Shown: positions 15,911 through 24,569, counted from the first letter of the stretch. The stretch: DNA of 33,731 nt from Akkermansiaceae bacterium (GCA_903826205.1 CAIKDP010000348.1:1-33731); one strand, 5' to 3'. Made by a program: numbers and translations. Notes: generated from the letters alone by a model not told the origin.

Positions 15911-17278
15911 TCATGTCGCTTGCTGCCGGCGCGGTTGGCGCCGGGCATTCCAGAGCCGGCCGAGGGTCAGGGTTAGAGCGGCCGCGCCAATGAGCCACGG
16001 GCAGAGCCAGCCGGCGCGGGTGAAGAAGGTGAGGTTGTGGCGCAGGTGGAGAGTGGTGGTCAGCACGCCATCCTGCAGGATCGGGATTTGGGCGATGCGG
16101 TTGCCATGCGGATCGATGAGTTGCGTGAGGCCGGAAGTGGCGCACACGACCATCCAACGGCCGTTTTCAAGCGCGCGATGGCGGAACAACTCGGCATGTT
16201 GGACATGCTGTTTGGCCGACCAGCGTGCGGCATCCATGCTCGGTACCGCGAACGCCTCCGCCCCCGCCGCGGTCATCCGGCGCACCGGTCCGGAAAAATC
16301 GCAGTCGAAGCAAATCGGCGTGCCGATCTTGCCAAACCGCGTGGTCACCGGCTGGAATGTTAGGCCAGGCTTGCCATCGTTGAACAAGGGCACCGGGTGA
16401 TTCTTGTGATGGGCGCCCACCGGACCCGCCGCTTCCAGCGTCAAGGCCTCATTGAAATAAGTGCCGTCGTCGGAAGATATCTGGGTGCCCAGAATCAACG
16501 TGGCGTTGCGGTCTTGGGCCAGCTTGAGCGCCATGGCCATACTGCGGGCATCCTTGTGAAGGTCAAAACCTGCGGCATACTCCGGCCACAAGATGATGCC
16601 GTCGGTAAAGGTCTGCGCCGCGGTTAAATCGTGACAGCCAAAGAAGTCACAATTTTCATTCTGCACGGCAAGCACCGGAATCCCCGGTCCGGGTGCGGGC
16701 AACGGCGGCGGACGGAAGATTCCCAGCGCGCCCAACACGAGTGTTAGAAAAGCCCCTGCGTAGCGCTGGGTTCCGGCTCCAAACACCCACAAGCCGGCCG
16801 CCAGGAAAAGCAAAAACCCCGCGCCATAGACGCCAATCCACGGTGCCAGCCAGGTCGGCCCGAGACCCAGCCCCGCCGTCAGCCATGGAAAGGCCAACCA
16901 GAAGACTTCTGATCTAACAAATTCGAGCGTGCTCCATGTCAAGGCGGCGTAGAGCGGCAGCCACGGCCAGCGCGCATAACGCAGCGAGGACCAGCCAATC
17001 AAGCCCCCGGCCAGCGCACCGAACCCCGCAGGGATCAACCACAAGGCGGGGGCGACCCAATCGAAAATAAGCAACATCCACGACCAGCCTACCCCATAAC
17101 ACGCGAGTCCATGCACCAGCCCGAGATAGCAGCCGTGGCGCTGTCCGGCCCCGCGCAGCGCCACAAACAACAGCGGCCACACCAGCAATATCACCGGCCA
17201 CCACCCCACGGGCGGAAATGCCAGCGCCGCCAACAACCCGGCCACCCCGGCAAGAATATAACGATAAACCGTCGGCAT
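15911..17278 (-). CDS. lnt: Apolipoprotein N-acyltransferase
   Basis: 455 residues, inner membrane. Lnt adds the third acyl chain to the N-terminal cysteine of lipoproteins. Residues about 1-190 hold six or so membrane helices; about 195-420 form the periplasmic nitrilase-like domain; a last helix lies near 425-445. The catalytic triad appears as E233 (LWPEYA), K292 (HHKNHPVPLF) and C323 (TPICFDCDF). The K and C contexts (HPVPLFNDG, ICFDCDF) differ from the E. coli forms (LVPFGE, ICYE), so this is a divergent branch, but the triad is present. The ATG at 17278 lacks a Shine-Dalgarno sequence. A paired palindrome begins just past its stop codon. Confidence 0.85.
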   Translation of the reverse strand: MPTVYRYILAGVAGLLAALAFPPVGWWPVILLVWPLLFVALRGAGQRHGCYLGLVHGLACYGVGWSWMLLIFDWVAPALWLIPAGFGALAGGLIGWSSLRYARWPWLPLYAALTWSTLEFVRSEVFWLAFPWLTAGLGLGPTWLAPWIGVYGAGFLLFLAAGLWVFGAGTQRYAGAFLTLVLGALGIFRPPPLPAPGPGIPVLAVQNENCDFFGCHDLTAAQTFTDGIILWPEYAAGFDLHKDARSMAMALKLAQDRNATLILGTQISSDDGTYFNEALTLEAAGPVGAHHKNHPVPLFNDGKPGLTFQPVTTRFGKIGTPICFDCDFSGPVRRMTAAGAEAFAVPSMDAARWSAKQHVQHAELFRHRALENGRWMVVCATSGLTQLIDPHGNRIAQIPILQDGVLTTTLHLRHNLTFFTRAGWLCPWLIGAAALTLTLGRLWNARRQPRRQQAT

Positions 17279-17386
17279 GACGTGGTTCTAGCAAATTTCC
17301 AGAATCTGGCAATCGCGCATTCAAAAGTGGGTGAATTTGGAGAATGCAGTTGCAGCAGGCACCTGCCGTCACTATGAAACATCCTC

Positions 17387-18466
17387 ATGCGACGCCTGCT
17401 TATCGGAGTGTTGTGCTTGGTGCCGTTGCTCGGCCGCGCGGCCGAGGCCTGGCGCACCTTCACCGACACCAACGGCCGCCAGATGGTGGCCAGGATTGTG
17501 CGCGTGGAAGCCGAGCGCGTGGTCGTCGAGCTCAAGGCCAATGGCCAGCAGGTGCCGCTCGAACTTGCGAAATTGAGTCCGGTGGATGTGTTGGTGGTCA
17601 TGCAGTACAAAGAGGCGGCACCGGCGGCCAAGCCGGAGGAGCCGCGACCGGCGCAGCCGAAGCCGGTGCAGCCGAAGCCGGTGGCCCCGGCCAGCGACGC
17701 GGCCGCGTCGCCTAACAGCCTGTATCCGCGCACCCGCAAGGAGATTGAGACGGGCATCCACGAGATTGCCAAACGCGCCAAGCCGGACGATCTGGGCCGG
17801 GACGTGCACGAGGCCACCAAGCGACTCAACATCTATCGATTTCTTTGCGGCGTGCCGTCCAACGTGAAGGGTGATTCGGAATGTTCGAAACATGCCGAGG
17901 ACGCCGCCCTAACCCTCAAGAAAAACGGCGGTCTCTCCCACAGTCTGGGCCATTCCACCGGGAACTGCAATATCTCCACCATCGGCAATGTCGTCGCCAG
18001 CGTCGGCCAATACATGGAGGACGGCGGCGCCAACAACCGCGATGCCCGCGGCCACCGTGCCTGGTGCCTCAATCCGCCCATGGGCAAGGTCGGCTTCGGA
18101 TCCGCCGGCGAGCGCTATTCCGCGATGTGGTGCATGGATGGGAGCGGTACCTCGCTCAAGGGCCCGTGGGCCTACCCCGGAATGGGCTTGTTTCCCATTG
18201 AATACCTTCACGGCAATGCCTGGTCGGTGTATGGCACGGGCATCAAGAACAAGCCGAAGGTGGAAATGTTCCGCTTGCAGAAGCGGCCGGAGCAGGCGTT
18301 GCCACCGGATGGGGGAATCCCGGGCAAGGAACTGAAGGTGAACTATGTCTCCACTGGCATGAATGCCATCAACTTCGAACCCGGGGAAGCCGTCAAACGT
18401 GGCATCTATTGGGTCAGGGTCAGCGGTGAGGGGCAGCACACGGGCTACCTCGTCGAGCTCTATTGA
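17387..18466 (+). CDS. Secreted SHD1-like/CAP-domain protein
   Basis: 359 residues. Signal peptide at about 1-19 (ends GRAA). Residues about 22-72 (WRTFTDTNGRQMVARIV to LAKLSPVDV) resemble the SHD1-like beta domain often found in PVC secreted proteins. A Pro/Ala/Lys linker (about 75-108, PKPVQPKPV) follows. Residues about 115-290 look like a CAP (SCP/PR1) domain: LNIYRFLCGVP, SECSKHAEDAAL, LSHSLGH, VGQYMEDGGANN, GHRAWCLNPPMGKVGFG. The C-terminal 60 residues resemble an extra beta domain. The function is unknown; CAP domains act outside the cell in lipid binding or protein interaction. Its end is 6 bp from the end of the convergent exonuclease gene. Confidence 0.75.
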   Translation: MRRLLIGVLCLVPLLGRAAEAWRTFTDTNGRQMVARIVRVEAERVVVELKANGQQVPLELAKLSPVDVLVVMQYKEAAPAAKPEEPRPAQPKPVQPKPVAPASDAAASPNSLYPRTRKEIETGIHEIAKRAKPDDLGRDVHEATKRLNIYRFLCGVPSNVKGDSECSKHAEDAALTLKKNGGLSHSLGHSTGNCNISTIGNVVASVGQYMEDGGANNRDARGHRAWCLNPPMGKVGFGSAGERYSAMWCMDGSGTSLKGPWAYPGMGLFPIEYLHGNAWSVYGTGIKNKPKVEMFRLQKRPEQALPPDGGIPGKELKVNYVSTGMNAINFEPGEAVKRGIYWVRVSGEGQHTGYLVELY

Positions 18467-18472
18467 CTCTAA

Positions 18473-19039
18473 CTACTTCCACGCCACCGCGACTTCCGCA
18501 ATGCGGCCGTTGCGGTCGTCGTATTTGACGAGCCCGTGTTGCAGCGCATATTCATGGACGCCCTTGGTGACCTTCACATCGTAGGCGCAATATTCGGCAA
18601 TCTTGCGCAGCGGTGCAAATTCGCCCGTCTTCTTGTGTTCCTGCCACCAGCGCAGTGCGTCGAGCCCATCAGCGGTCTTGCCGGTGCCGAGCGTGGCGGA
18701 GGCGACCGAGTCGAGCTTGAGCCGGAAGCCGAGGATTTTTTCCAGGTCGAGCATCATGTCGAGATTGAGCGTTTGCTCGGCGAGGGTGTGGAAAATGTAG
18801 GGCTGGAGGACCGGGTAATCGAATTGCAGGTGATTCCAGCCCACCACGAGGTCGGCCCGCACCAACTCCTCGCCGAGGCGTTCCATTTCGTTTTCCGGAT
18901 AGATTTCGTAGCTGCCGCGGGCGGTGCTGTAGGTGACGCCCACCGAGATGCCCATCTTGGATTTGTTAGAAAAGCCGCCGACGTCGCCGAAGCTGCGTTG
19001 GGTTTCCAGATCGAAATAGACAATGTTTTTAACGGCCAC
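18473..19039 (-). CDS. DEDDy-type 3'-5' exonuclease-like protein (RNase H fold)
   Basis: 188 residues from a GTG at 19039. VYFDLETQ supplies the Exo I D and E, VGWNHLQFDYPVLQ the Exo II aspartate, and YCAYDVKVTK the Exo III Y-x3-D, which together give the DEDDy signature of the DnaQ/ribonuclease H-like exonuclease fold. It resembles the stand-alone exonuclease domains related to the PolB proofreading domain or YprB; which nucleic acid it degrades is unknown. An upstream in-frame extension to 19168 has no homology-like features, so I placed the start just before the first strand. It is divergent from the gene at 19149. Confidence 0.72.
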   Translation of the reverse strand: MAVKNIVYFDLETQRSFGDVGGFSNKSKMGISVGVTYSTARGSYEIYPENEMERLGEELVRADLVVGWNHLQFDYPVLQPYIFHTLAEQTLNLDMMLDLEKILGFRLKLDSVASATLGTGKTADGLDALRWWQEHKKTGEFAPLRKIAEYCAYDVKVTKGVHEYALQHGLVKYDDRNGRIAEVAVAWK

Positions 19040-19148
19040 GCCGCAGTCTAGGCGGGTCGGGGAGCGGGCGGCAAGCCTGCGCTGTGGCGGAAGTGGAATC
19101 TTGGAATTGGGGTTGAGGTGGGTGGCGGGTTGGCATACAAGTCGGCCA

Positions 19149-19682
19149 GTGATTGTCCGGTTCAACACCTATGAAGAGGCCTCGATCTATGCCGGGGTGA
19201 TGCAAGCCGACGGACATTTTGCGGAAATCCTGGATGAATGCACAGGCTTTATGTATGGGCCCCTGGCGATCGGCGGCTTTCGGGTGATCGCGACCGAGGA
19301 GCCGGCGGTGGAGGCCGAGGGGCCGCCCGCGGCCGGTCCGCTGGAGAGTTCCATCCTGAATTTCCTCCGCTTGTTAGTATCCGCCTTTGTGGCGTTTGGC
19401 CTGACGCTGGGAATCGGCCAGTTGGCGCAAGAAGGCGGCGGCTTGCTGCTGGTGGCCCTCTTGGCGTTGGTCGCCGTCAGCGCCGGTTGGCTGGGCCTGT
19501 GTTTGCTCATGGGCCCCCTGATGATTCCCTTCACCCGGGCGTTGAGGGATGAAAAATCGGTATTCGGGGGCTTGCTCAAGGGCACGATCGCAGTCCTGTT
19601 CGCGGGTCAGTACCTTTTCATCGCCGTGTTCCTTGTCTATCTGCTATTGGCGTGGCTGACCGGAGCCTTGGCCACGCTATGA
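19149..19682 (+). CDS. DUF2007-like small membrane protein
   Basis: 177 residues from a GTG at 19149. The N-terminal 55 residues (RFNTYEEASIYAGVMQADGHFAEILDE) resemble the DUF2007 or 'putative signal transducing' domain, which has the pattern of a strand then a helix over two turns. After an acidic, proline-rich linker come three hydrophobic segments (about 73-95, 100-125 and 148-172), giving a small membrane protein. The function is unknown. Its last 46 bp overlap the 3' end of the convergent Cys-rich gene of the feo operon. Confidence 0.6.
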   Translation: MIVRFNTYEEASIYAGVMQADGHFAEILDECTGFMYGPLAIGGFRVIATEEPAVEAEGPPAAGPLESSILNFLRLLVSAFVAFGLTLGIGQLAQEGGGLLLVALLALVAVSAGWLGLCLLMGPLMIPFTRALRDEKSVFGGLLKGTIAVLFAGQYLFIAVFLVYLLLAWLTGALATL

Positions 19683-19849
19683 GCGGGAGGAGCGGAGTCC
19701 GCTGCTCCATGCGGCAGCGATTTTCTGGCACAGCCACAAGCGCCACCACAGCCGCGGTTTTTATTGTTGCGGAGCATGCGGACGAGGAAGACTGCGGCGG
19801 TGAGGAATACCACCACGGCTGCGGTTAGGGATTGCCAATCCGGGTTCAT
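19637..19849 (-). CDS. FeoB-associated Cys-rich membrane protein
   Basis: 70 residues. One membrane helix (SLTAAVVVFLTAAVFLVRML) is followed by a cysteine-rich patch, NRGCGGACGCA. This is the layout of the FeoB-associated Cys-rich proteins commonly encoded after feoB, proposed to help ferrous iron handling at the membrane. The ATG at 19849 overlaps the feoB stop codon (ATGA), so translation is probably coupled. The tail after the Cys patch is long and overlaps the convergent neighbour. Confidence 0.85.
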   Translation of the reverse strand: MNPDWQSLTAAVVVFLTAAVFLVRMLRNNKNRGCGGACGCARKSLPHGAADSAPPAHSVAKAPVSHANSR

Positions 19850-21741
19850 GAGAAACCGAGCCAGCTCCCTCCTTGATAGACCAAGAGCGAGGCGAGCCAG
19901 GCGAAGGCACCCATAAAGGCGAATTGGCCGAGTGCCCAGCGCCACGACCCTGACTCGCGGACCACCACGGCCACCGTGGGCAGGCATTGCAGGGCGTAGA
20001 TGTAAAACACCAGCAGCGAGATCATCGAGAGCGGCGTGAACAAGCGCCGGCCGTCCGGCCACCGGGCCGCCGCTATTTCCTCCCGCAACCTGACGCGGTT
20101 GGCATGCTCATCCCCCGTATCCTGCACCCGGAACAGGATGGCCATCGAGGCATTGAACACCTCGCGCGCTGCAAATGATGTTAGAATGGCCGTCCCCGTG
20201 CGCCCGTCGAAGCCGAGCGGCTTGACCAACGGCTCGATCAAGGCACCCATGCGGCCCATCGCGCTGTGGGCGAGCGCCTCGGCCGGGTCGTTGCCGGGGG
20301 ATTTCGGATAGGTGCTCAACGCCCACAACAGGATTGACAGGCCGAGGATGAGGGTGCCGGCGTTTTTCACAAACGCCCACGCGCGCTCCAACACATGGCG
20401 GCAGATATAACTCCACTGCGGCATCCGGTAGGACGGCATTTCCAACATGAAATGGGTGGCGGAGGTATCCGGGCCGAGCCGCCCGCGCAGCACCCGCGCC
20501 ACCCCGAACGCGCTGGCGGTTCCCAACACATAGATCCCAAACAACACCAGCGCCTGTCGCCACGAACCCTCACCCTCGTGAAGCAGCAATGGCACGATCA
20601 ACAAATACACCGGCAGGCGCGCCGAACAACTCATCCACGGCGCGACGAAGAGGGTCACCAGCCGTTCCTTCGCGGAGTGGATCGTGCGGGTGGCCATCAC
20701 CCCCGGAATGGCGCAGGCGTAGGAGCTGAACAACGGCAGAAACGCCTTGCCGCTCAGGCCCGCCCTGGCCATCACCGCGTCCATCAAAAACGCTGCGCGC
20801 GCCATGTAGCCGGTGCTTTCTAACAAGCCAATAAAAAGAAACAGCAGGACGATTTGCGGCAGGAACAAAACCACGCCGCCCACCCCGCCGAGCACGCCAT
20901 CGACCAGCAACGAGCGCAAGTCGCCTTGACGCAGCAGGGATTGCAACCACTCGCCGAGCCGGCCCTCGGCGAGCTCGATCCAAGCCATGGGGATTTTGGC
21001 GAAGGAGAAAATCGACCAGAACACCGCGAGCAAAATCGCCAGGAAGAAAAACCAGCCGTACACCGGGTGCAGCAACACGCGATCCACTTGGTCCGAAAGC
21101 GTCAGTTGATGCGCGGCGGAGCGGCGTGCGGCCAGTTCGCACAAGCGTCCAATGAACACGCGGCGCGCCACCTCGGGCTCCATGTCGGGCTTGAGCCACG
21201 TGGCGGCGGTGGCATGCGGCAAGGGAAAACGCAGCGCCTGTTTCAACTCGAGCACGCCCTTGCCGGCGTTGGCTTGCAATGGCACCACCGGGATGCCGAG
21301 TTCATCCGCGAGTTTGGCCGGGTCCAGGCGCAGGCCTGCGCGCTCCGCGGCATCGACCATGTTAAGGGCCAGCACGCAGGGCAGGCCGAGTTCCACCACT
21401 TGCAGGGCGAGTTGGAGGTGCCGTTCAAGGTTGGAGGCATCCACCACGCAGACCACCAGATCCGGCTTGGGTTCGCCGGCCAGTTGCCCCGTGAGCGCCT
21501 CCACGGCCACCCTTTCATCCGGGGAATCGGCCCGCAGCGAGTAACACCCCGGCAAATCCAGCACCCGCAGCTTGCGCCCGTGGGGCGTGAAAAACGTGCC
21601 GGACCGCACTTCCACGGTGACGCCGGAGTAATTGCCCACGCGCTGGTTCTCCCCCGTGAGCGCATTGAACAAAGTGGTTTTTCCGGCATTTGGATTGCCG
21701 ATGAGCGCGATCATGGCAGCCGTTTGGGAGGACTCGGACAT
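19846..21741 (-). CDS. feoB: Ferrous iron transport protein B
   Basis: 631 residues. FeoB takes up Fe(II) across the inner membrane. The N-terminal G domain has G1 GNPNAGKT (15-22), G3 DLPG (62-65) and G4 NMVD (127-130). A linker helix domain (about 170-215) precedes the membrane part, which contains two Gate-like repeats with the usual Cys-containing motifs SSYACAIPGVMATR and APWMSCSARLPVY; SFAAREVFNASMAI lies near the end. It is somewhat shorter than the 770-residue E. coli protein, as is common. GGAG and AAGGA just upstream of the ATG form one of the few good Shine-Dalgarno sequences here. It sits 4 bp after feoA. Confidence 0.96.
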   Translation of the reverse strand: MSESSQTAAMIALIGNPNAGKTTLFNALTGENQRVGNYSGVTVEVRSGTFFTPHGRKLRVLDLPGCYSLRADSPDERVAVEALTGQLAGEPKPDLVVCVVDASNLERHLQLALQVVELGLPCVLALNMVDAAERAGLRLDPAKLADELGIPVVPLQANAGKGVLELKQALRFPLPHATAATWLKPDMEPEVARRVFIGRLCELAARRSAAHQLTLSDQVDRVLLHPVYGWFFFLAILLAVFWSIFSFAKIPMAWIELAEGRLGEWLQSLLRQGDLRSLLVDGVLGGVGGVVLFLPQIVLLFLFIGLLESTGYMARAAFLMDAVMARAGLSGKAFLPLFSSYACAIPGVMATRTIHSAKERLVTLFVAPWMSCSARLPVYLLIVPLLLHEGEGSWRQALVLFGIYVLGTASAFGVARVLRGRLGPDTSATHFMLEMPSYRMPQWSYICRHVLERAWAFVKNAGTLILGLSILLWALSTYPKSPGNDPAEALAHSAMGRMGALIEPLVKPLGFDGRTGTAILTSFAAREVFNASMAILFRVQDTGDEHANRVRLREEIAAARWPDGRRLFTPLSMISLLVFYIYALQCLPTVAVVVRESGSWRWALGQFAFMGAFAWLASLLVYQGGSWLGFS

Positions 21742-21745
21742 GATA

Positions 21746-21967
21746 TCATCCTTCTCCCAGTGCCAGCTTCACCAGCACCTGCTCAGCCAACTCCTTGCTG
21801 ATGGCCATGCGCGTCCCACACACCGAACATAGCAAATTCCTGCCCCCCGTCAGCTTCCGCACCGGCATTTGCTCGCAAAACCCAAGATCCCTCAAACGCT
21901 CGCAGCCCGGCCCCTGTAACACCTGAATCCGCAAATCACAGCCCACCCGTGCCTGGTTCAAGGTCAT
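21746..21967 (-). CDS. feoA: Ferrous iron transport protein A
   Basis: 73 residues, an SH3-like beta barrel thought to regulate or partner FeoB in the cytoplasm. ATG at 21967. The core motif RLRDLGFCEQMPVRKL matches the FeoA 'rL.elGi..G..v' pattern, and GTRMAISKELAEQVLV the C-terminal pattern. Unlike E. coli FeoA, it has a CSVC pair (residues 47-50) and two further cysteines (C10, C22), so metal or redox sensing is possible. It is first in the feoA-feoB-Cys-rich operon. I found no convincing Fur box in the 222-bp divergent region upstream; a GCAACA...TGTTGC inverted repeat (22041-22072) is the only symmetric element noticed. Confidence 0.92.
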   Translation of the reverse strand: MTLNQARVGCDLRIQVLQGPGCERLRDLGFCEQMPVRKLTGGRNLLCSVCGTRMAISKELAEQVLVKLALGEG

Positions 21968-22189
21968 GGCCCGTTCGGTTTCAGGTTCTGTTGCCAGCTT
22001 GGGGTTCACGGACGCAACGTGGATGTATTGCGACACGATTGCAACAAGAAAATGAAGAAAACTTTGTGTTGCTTGCGTTTTGGGTGAGGACTGGGGGTTC
22101 GCGGCCGGCGCGGCATCATCCTGGGAACCGGGATATTGAGGTATTTTGGGGTTGCGCCCCCTGCTCGGATTTGGCATGGATTGAGCGTT

Positions 22190-22873
22190 ATGAACGAACC
22201 AAGCCATTCCCCATCCGGTCCTCCCACGAAAAAAAGCATGCCAGCATTCGCCTGGATAGGCATCGGCTGCGGCACGCTGGTGCTCATTGCGGGGGTGGCG
22301 ATGGTTCTGCTCATCGGCTTTTGCAAGCGGAAGGTCGGGGAGTTCAGCAAAAACCCGGAAAAAGCGGCGGCGGAGTTGATCGTTAAAATGAACCCGGACC
22401 TGAAAAAGGTTTCGCAGAACGACGCCACGGGGGAAATGACCTTTCGCACCAAGGACGGCCAGGAGGTGACGATGAGCTACAAGGATATTTCCGAAGGGAA
22501 GTTCACCGTGAAGGACGCCAATGGCAACGTCGCCCAATTCGGCAAATCGGATCTATCCAATGTGCCGGCCTGGGTGCCGCGCGTGCCAAAGCTCAAAAGT
22601 GCGATGGGTGCCTTCCATAACCAGGAGGCGGACAAGGTGTCGGGCCTGTATAGCGCCAGCTCGGACGAGTCGCCCGACCGCCTGGAGGAGTTTTTCAAAG
22701 CGGAGGCGGGCAAGCTCGACCTGACGGAAGCAAGCCGTCAGGCCATCAATGCCGAGGGCGTGGAAAACCGGATTGCCACCTATCAGGGGGGCACCCGCCA
22801 ACTCAACATCGTCATCACCGGCAAGCCCGGCGAGCCAGCCCAAATCCAAGTCGGCTACGAGGAGACGAAATAG
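22190..22873 (+). CDS. Membrane-anchored hypothetical protein
   Basis: 227 residues, not recognised. It has a short Pro/Ser-rich cytoplasmic N-terminus (PSHSPSGPPTKKS) and one membrane helix (about 18-42, GCGTLVLIAGVAMVLLIGF). The remainder is soluble and mostly polar. The part just after the helix (EKAAAELIVKMNPDLKKVSQN) and the stretch GEMTFRTKDGQEVTMSYKDI resemble small anchored proteins of PVC and other Gram-negative bacteria whose role is unknown. It is divergent from feoA, with a 222-bp gap, and 69 bp ahead of thiH on the same strand. The ATG at 22190 was chosen because the membrane helix follows it directly. Confidence 0.65.
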   Translation: MNEPSHSPSGPPTKKSMPAFAWIGIGCGTLVLIAGVAMVLLIGFCKRKVGEFSKNPEKAAAELIVKMNPDLKKVSQNDATGEMTFRTKDGQEVTMSYKDISEGKFTVKDANGNVAQFGKSDLSNVPAWVPRVPKLKSAMGAFHNQEADKVSGLYSASSDESPDRLEEFFKAEAGKLDLTEASRQAINAEGVENRIATYQGGTRQLNIVITGKPGEPAQIQVGYEETK

Positions 22874-22917
22874 GCGGCCGCGCATTTTCCCACTCCTTGC
22901 CTTTGACGTTGCGGCTC

Positions 22918-22941
22918 GCAGACGGCATGTTGCGCGTCTGC
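22918..22941 (+). promoter_or_regulatory. Inverted repeat directly before the thiH start codon
   Basis: GCAGACG (22918-22924) and CGTCTGC (22935-22941) form a perfect 7-bp stem with a 10-base loop, ending one base before the thiH ATG. In mRNA it would occupy the ribosome-binding region. It has none of the conserved parts of a TPP riboswitch. It could be a translational control hairpin, a protein-binding site or chance. Confidence 0.5.
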
Positions 22942-22942
22942 C

Positions 22943-24073
22943 ATGGCCTTTGCTGATGTTTTGCCCGACCTGCTCGACCGCCCCACGCCACTGCTGCGGC
23001 GGTTCGGGCGCCTGATCGACGGGACTGGCGAGCCGCTCGAATCCCTGGCCCGCCGCAGCCAGCAACTCACCCGCCGCCATTTTGGCAAGACCATGCGGCT
23101 GTTCGCGCCCTTGTATTTGTCCAACGAATGCGTCAACAATTGCAGCTACTGCGGGTTCTCCCGCGATGCCGCCATCCTGCGCACCACCCTCAGCGTCGAG
23201 CACGTCGTGCGCGAGGCCAGACACCTCCACGCGCTGGGCTTTCGCAACCTGTTGCTGGTCGCCGGCGAGCATCCGAAATTCGTCTCCGACGGCTATCTCC
23301 AGCAATGTCTGGACGCTCTCAAGCCGTTCATTTCCACCCTCGCCATCGAGGTCGGCCCGATGGAGGACGCGCAGTACGCGGAAATCGTCCGCCATGGCGC
23401 GGAGGGACTCGTCGTCTATCAGGAAACCTACGACCGCGACATCTATCAATCGTTGCACAGCGCCGGCCCGAAAAAAAACTTCGCCTGGCGGCTCGATTGC
23501 CCGGAGCGTGCTTACGCCGGGGGCTTCCGCCGCATTGGCATCGGCGCGTTGTTCGGACTGGCGCCGTGGCGGCGTGAGGCCATGGCCCTGTGCGCCCACC
23601 TCGAATACCTCTACAAACATTGTTGGAAAGCCCAGTTCACCGTTTCCTTCCCGCGCATGCGCCCCTATGCCGGCAACTATCAATACCGGCCCGACCCCGA
23701 CCTGTTCCTCCCGGACCGTGATTTTGTTAGACTCATCACCGCCTTCCGCGTCACCTTTCCGCAGGCCGGCATCGTCGTGTCCACCCGCGAGCCCGCGGCC
23801 TTGCGGGATGCGGTGGCCGGCCTGGGCGTGACCCACATGTCGGCCGGGGCGCGCACCGAACCGGGCGGCTACACCGGTGCCGGCGGCCACGACCTCCACC
23901 TCACGGTGCACGGCCGGCGCGTCGAACTCGACGCGAAATCCGGTTGCGAACACGCCACCGAGCAATTCCAAATCAGCGACACCCGCAGCACCGCCGAGGT
24001 CGCCGCCATGTTGCGCGCCCAACATCTCGATCCGGTGTGGAAAGACTGGGATGAGGTTTTGCTGGCCGAATAA
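22943..24073 (+). CDS. thiH: 2-iminoacetate synthase ThiH
   Basis: 376 residues. ThiH is a radical SAM enzyme that cleaves tyrosine to 2-iminoacetate (dehydroglycine) and p-cresol for thiazole formation in thiamin synthesis. The CX3CX2C cluster motif is C63, C67 and C70 in NECVNNCSYCGF. GAEGLVVYQETYD, FRRIGIGALFGLAPWR, SFPRMRP and the BATS-type C-terminus, including MSAGARTEPGGY, all fit ThiH. Length is normal. No thiC, thiG, thiS or thiF gene is in the window, so the rest of the pathway must be elsewhere. The ATG at 22943 is preceded by an inverted repeat and has no Shine-Dalgarno sequence. Confidence 0.94.
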   Translation: MAFADVLPDLLDRPTPLLRRFGRLIDGTGEPLESLARRSQQLTRRHFGKTMRLFAPLYLSNECVNNCSYCGFSRDAAILRTTLSVEHVVREARHLHALGFRNLLLVAGEHPKFVSDGYLQQCLDALKPFISTLAIEVGPMEDAQYAEIVRHGAEGLVVYQETYDRDIYQSLHSAGPKKNFAWRLDCPERAYAGGFRRIGIGALFGLAPWRREAMALCAHLEYLYKHCWKAQFTVSFPRMRPYAGNYQYRPDPDLFLPDRDFVRLITAFRVTFPQAGIVVSTREPAALRDAVAGLGVTHMSAGARTEPGGYTGAGGHDLHLTVHGRRVELDAKSGCEHATEQFQISDTRSTAEVAAMLRAQHLDPVWKDWDEVLLAE

Positions 24074-24569
24074 GGCCCAAGGCGCAGAGAAACACACACA
24101 CCTCGCAGCCCTTCCTTCCTTCACCTCTTGGGCAGGGCGTTTGGCTGACTGGGGTAGCTCTTGGTACTGGTTCCGCGTCCTCAGCCATCAGCCATCGTCA
24201 GCCACATTTAAACATAATGCCAGCCATTATATTATTGACAGCGGCGGCTAAATCCGATTACCTAGTTGCATGAAAACGCCGAATCGAGGGTTGGGAGTAC
24301 TGAATTCAGTGTCTGATTGCCGGTCTGGTGGCGGAGGGACGAGGGCGGGGAGGCGTGAAACGGTGGCGCCGGTGGCTGGCGGGGAGATGGAGGCGGTGGA
24401 TGCGGTTGGCGAAAAGGCAGCAGCGGTGGAGGGCATGGATGCGACGGTGAAAACCCGGCCACGAGTGCTCTCGCCCTTGGAGCGGATTGAATTGCCCACA
24501 GGTGCGTGCCTTGGCCAGGTGTTCGCACGGGGCTGGAAAGGGCGGCGGCAGAGGATCGTGGTGGGTCCG
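24074..24569. other. Gene-poor stretch between thiH and the transposase remnant
   Basis: No intact gene seen. It contains three TCAGCCA units (24181-24187, 24188-24194, 24198-24204), an AT-rich patch (about 24205-24262), a 12-bp palindrome ACTGAATTCAGT (24299-24310), and a G-rich open frame running from 24270 into the transposase remnant. GCCCAAG (24075-24081) and CTTGGGC (24127-24133) are complementary but far apart. Confidence 0.5.
24181..24204. repeat. Three units of heptamer TCAGCCA
   Basis: Two tandem TCAGCCA units (24181-24194), then TCG, then a third unit (24198-24204). This is a third 7-bp unit, different from TCTGACC and GTTCGAT found elsewhere in the window, and it is also intergenic, about 110 bp past the thiH stop. 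Confidence 0.7.

Noticed and set aside
21968-22189. Fur box before feoA
   Set aside because: No sequence resembling GATAATGATTATC was found; only a weak inverted repeat is present.
22874-22942. TPP riboswitch before thiH
   Set aside because: The space is only 69 bp and the CTGAGA and ACCTGA-type core motifs are absent.
22553-24124. Minus-strand open frame of 523 codons opposite thiH
   Set aside because: It is antisense to thiH and part of the upstream hypothetical gene, both of which have coherent protein features. The antisense translation has no recognisable domain; GC-rich DNA often gives such frames.
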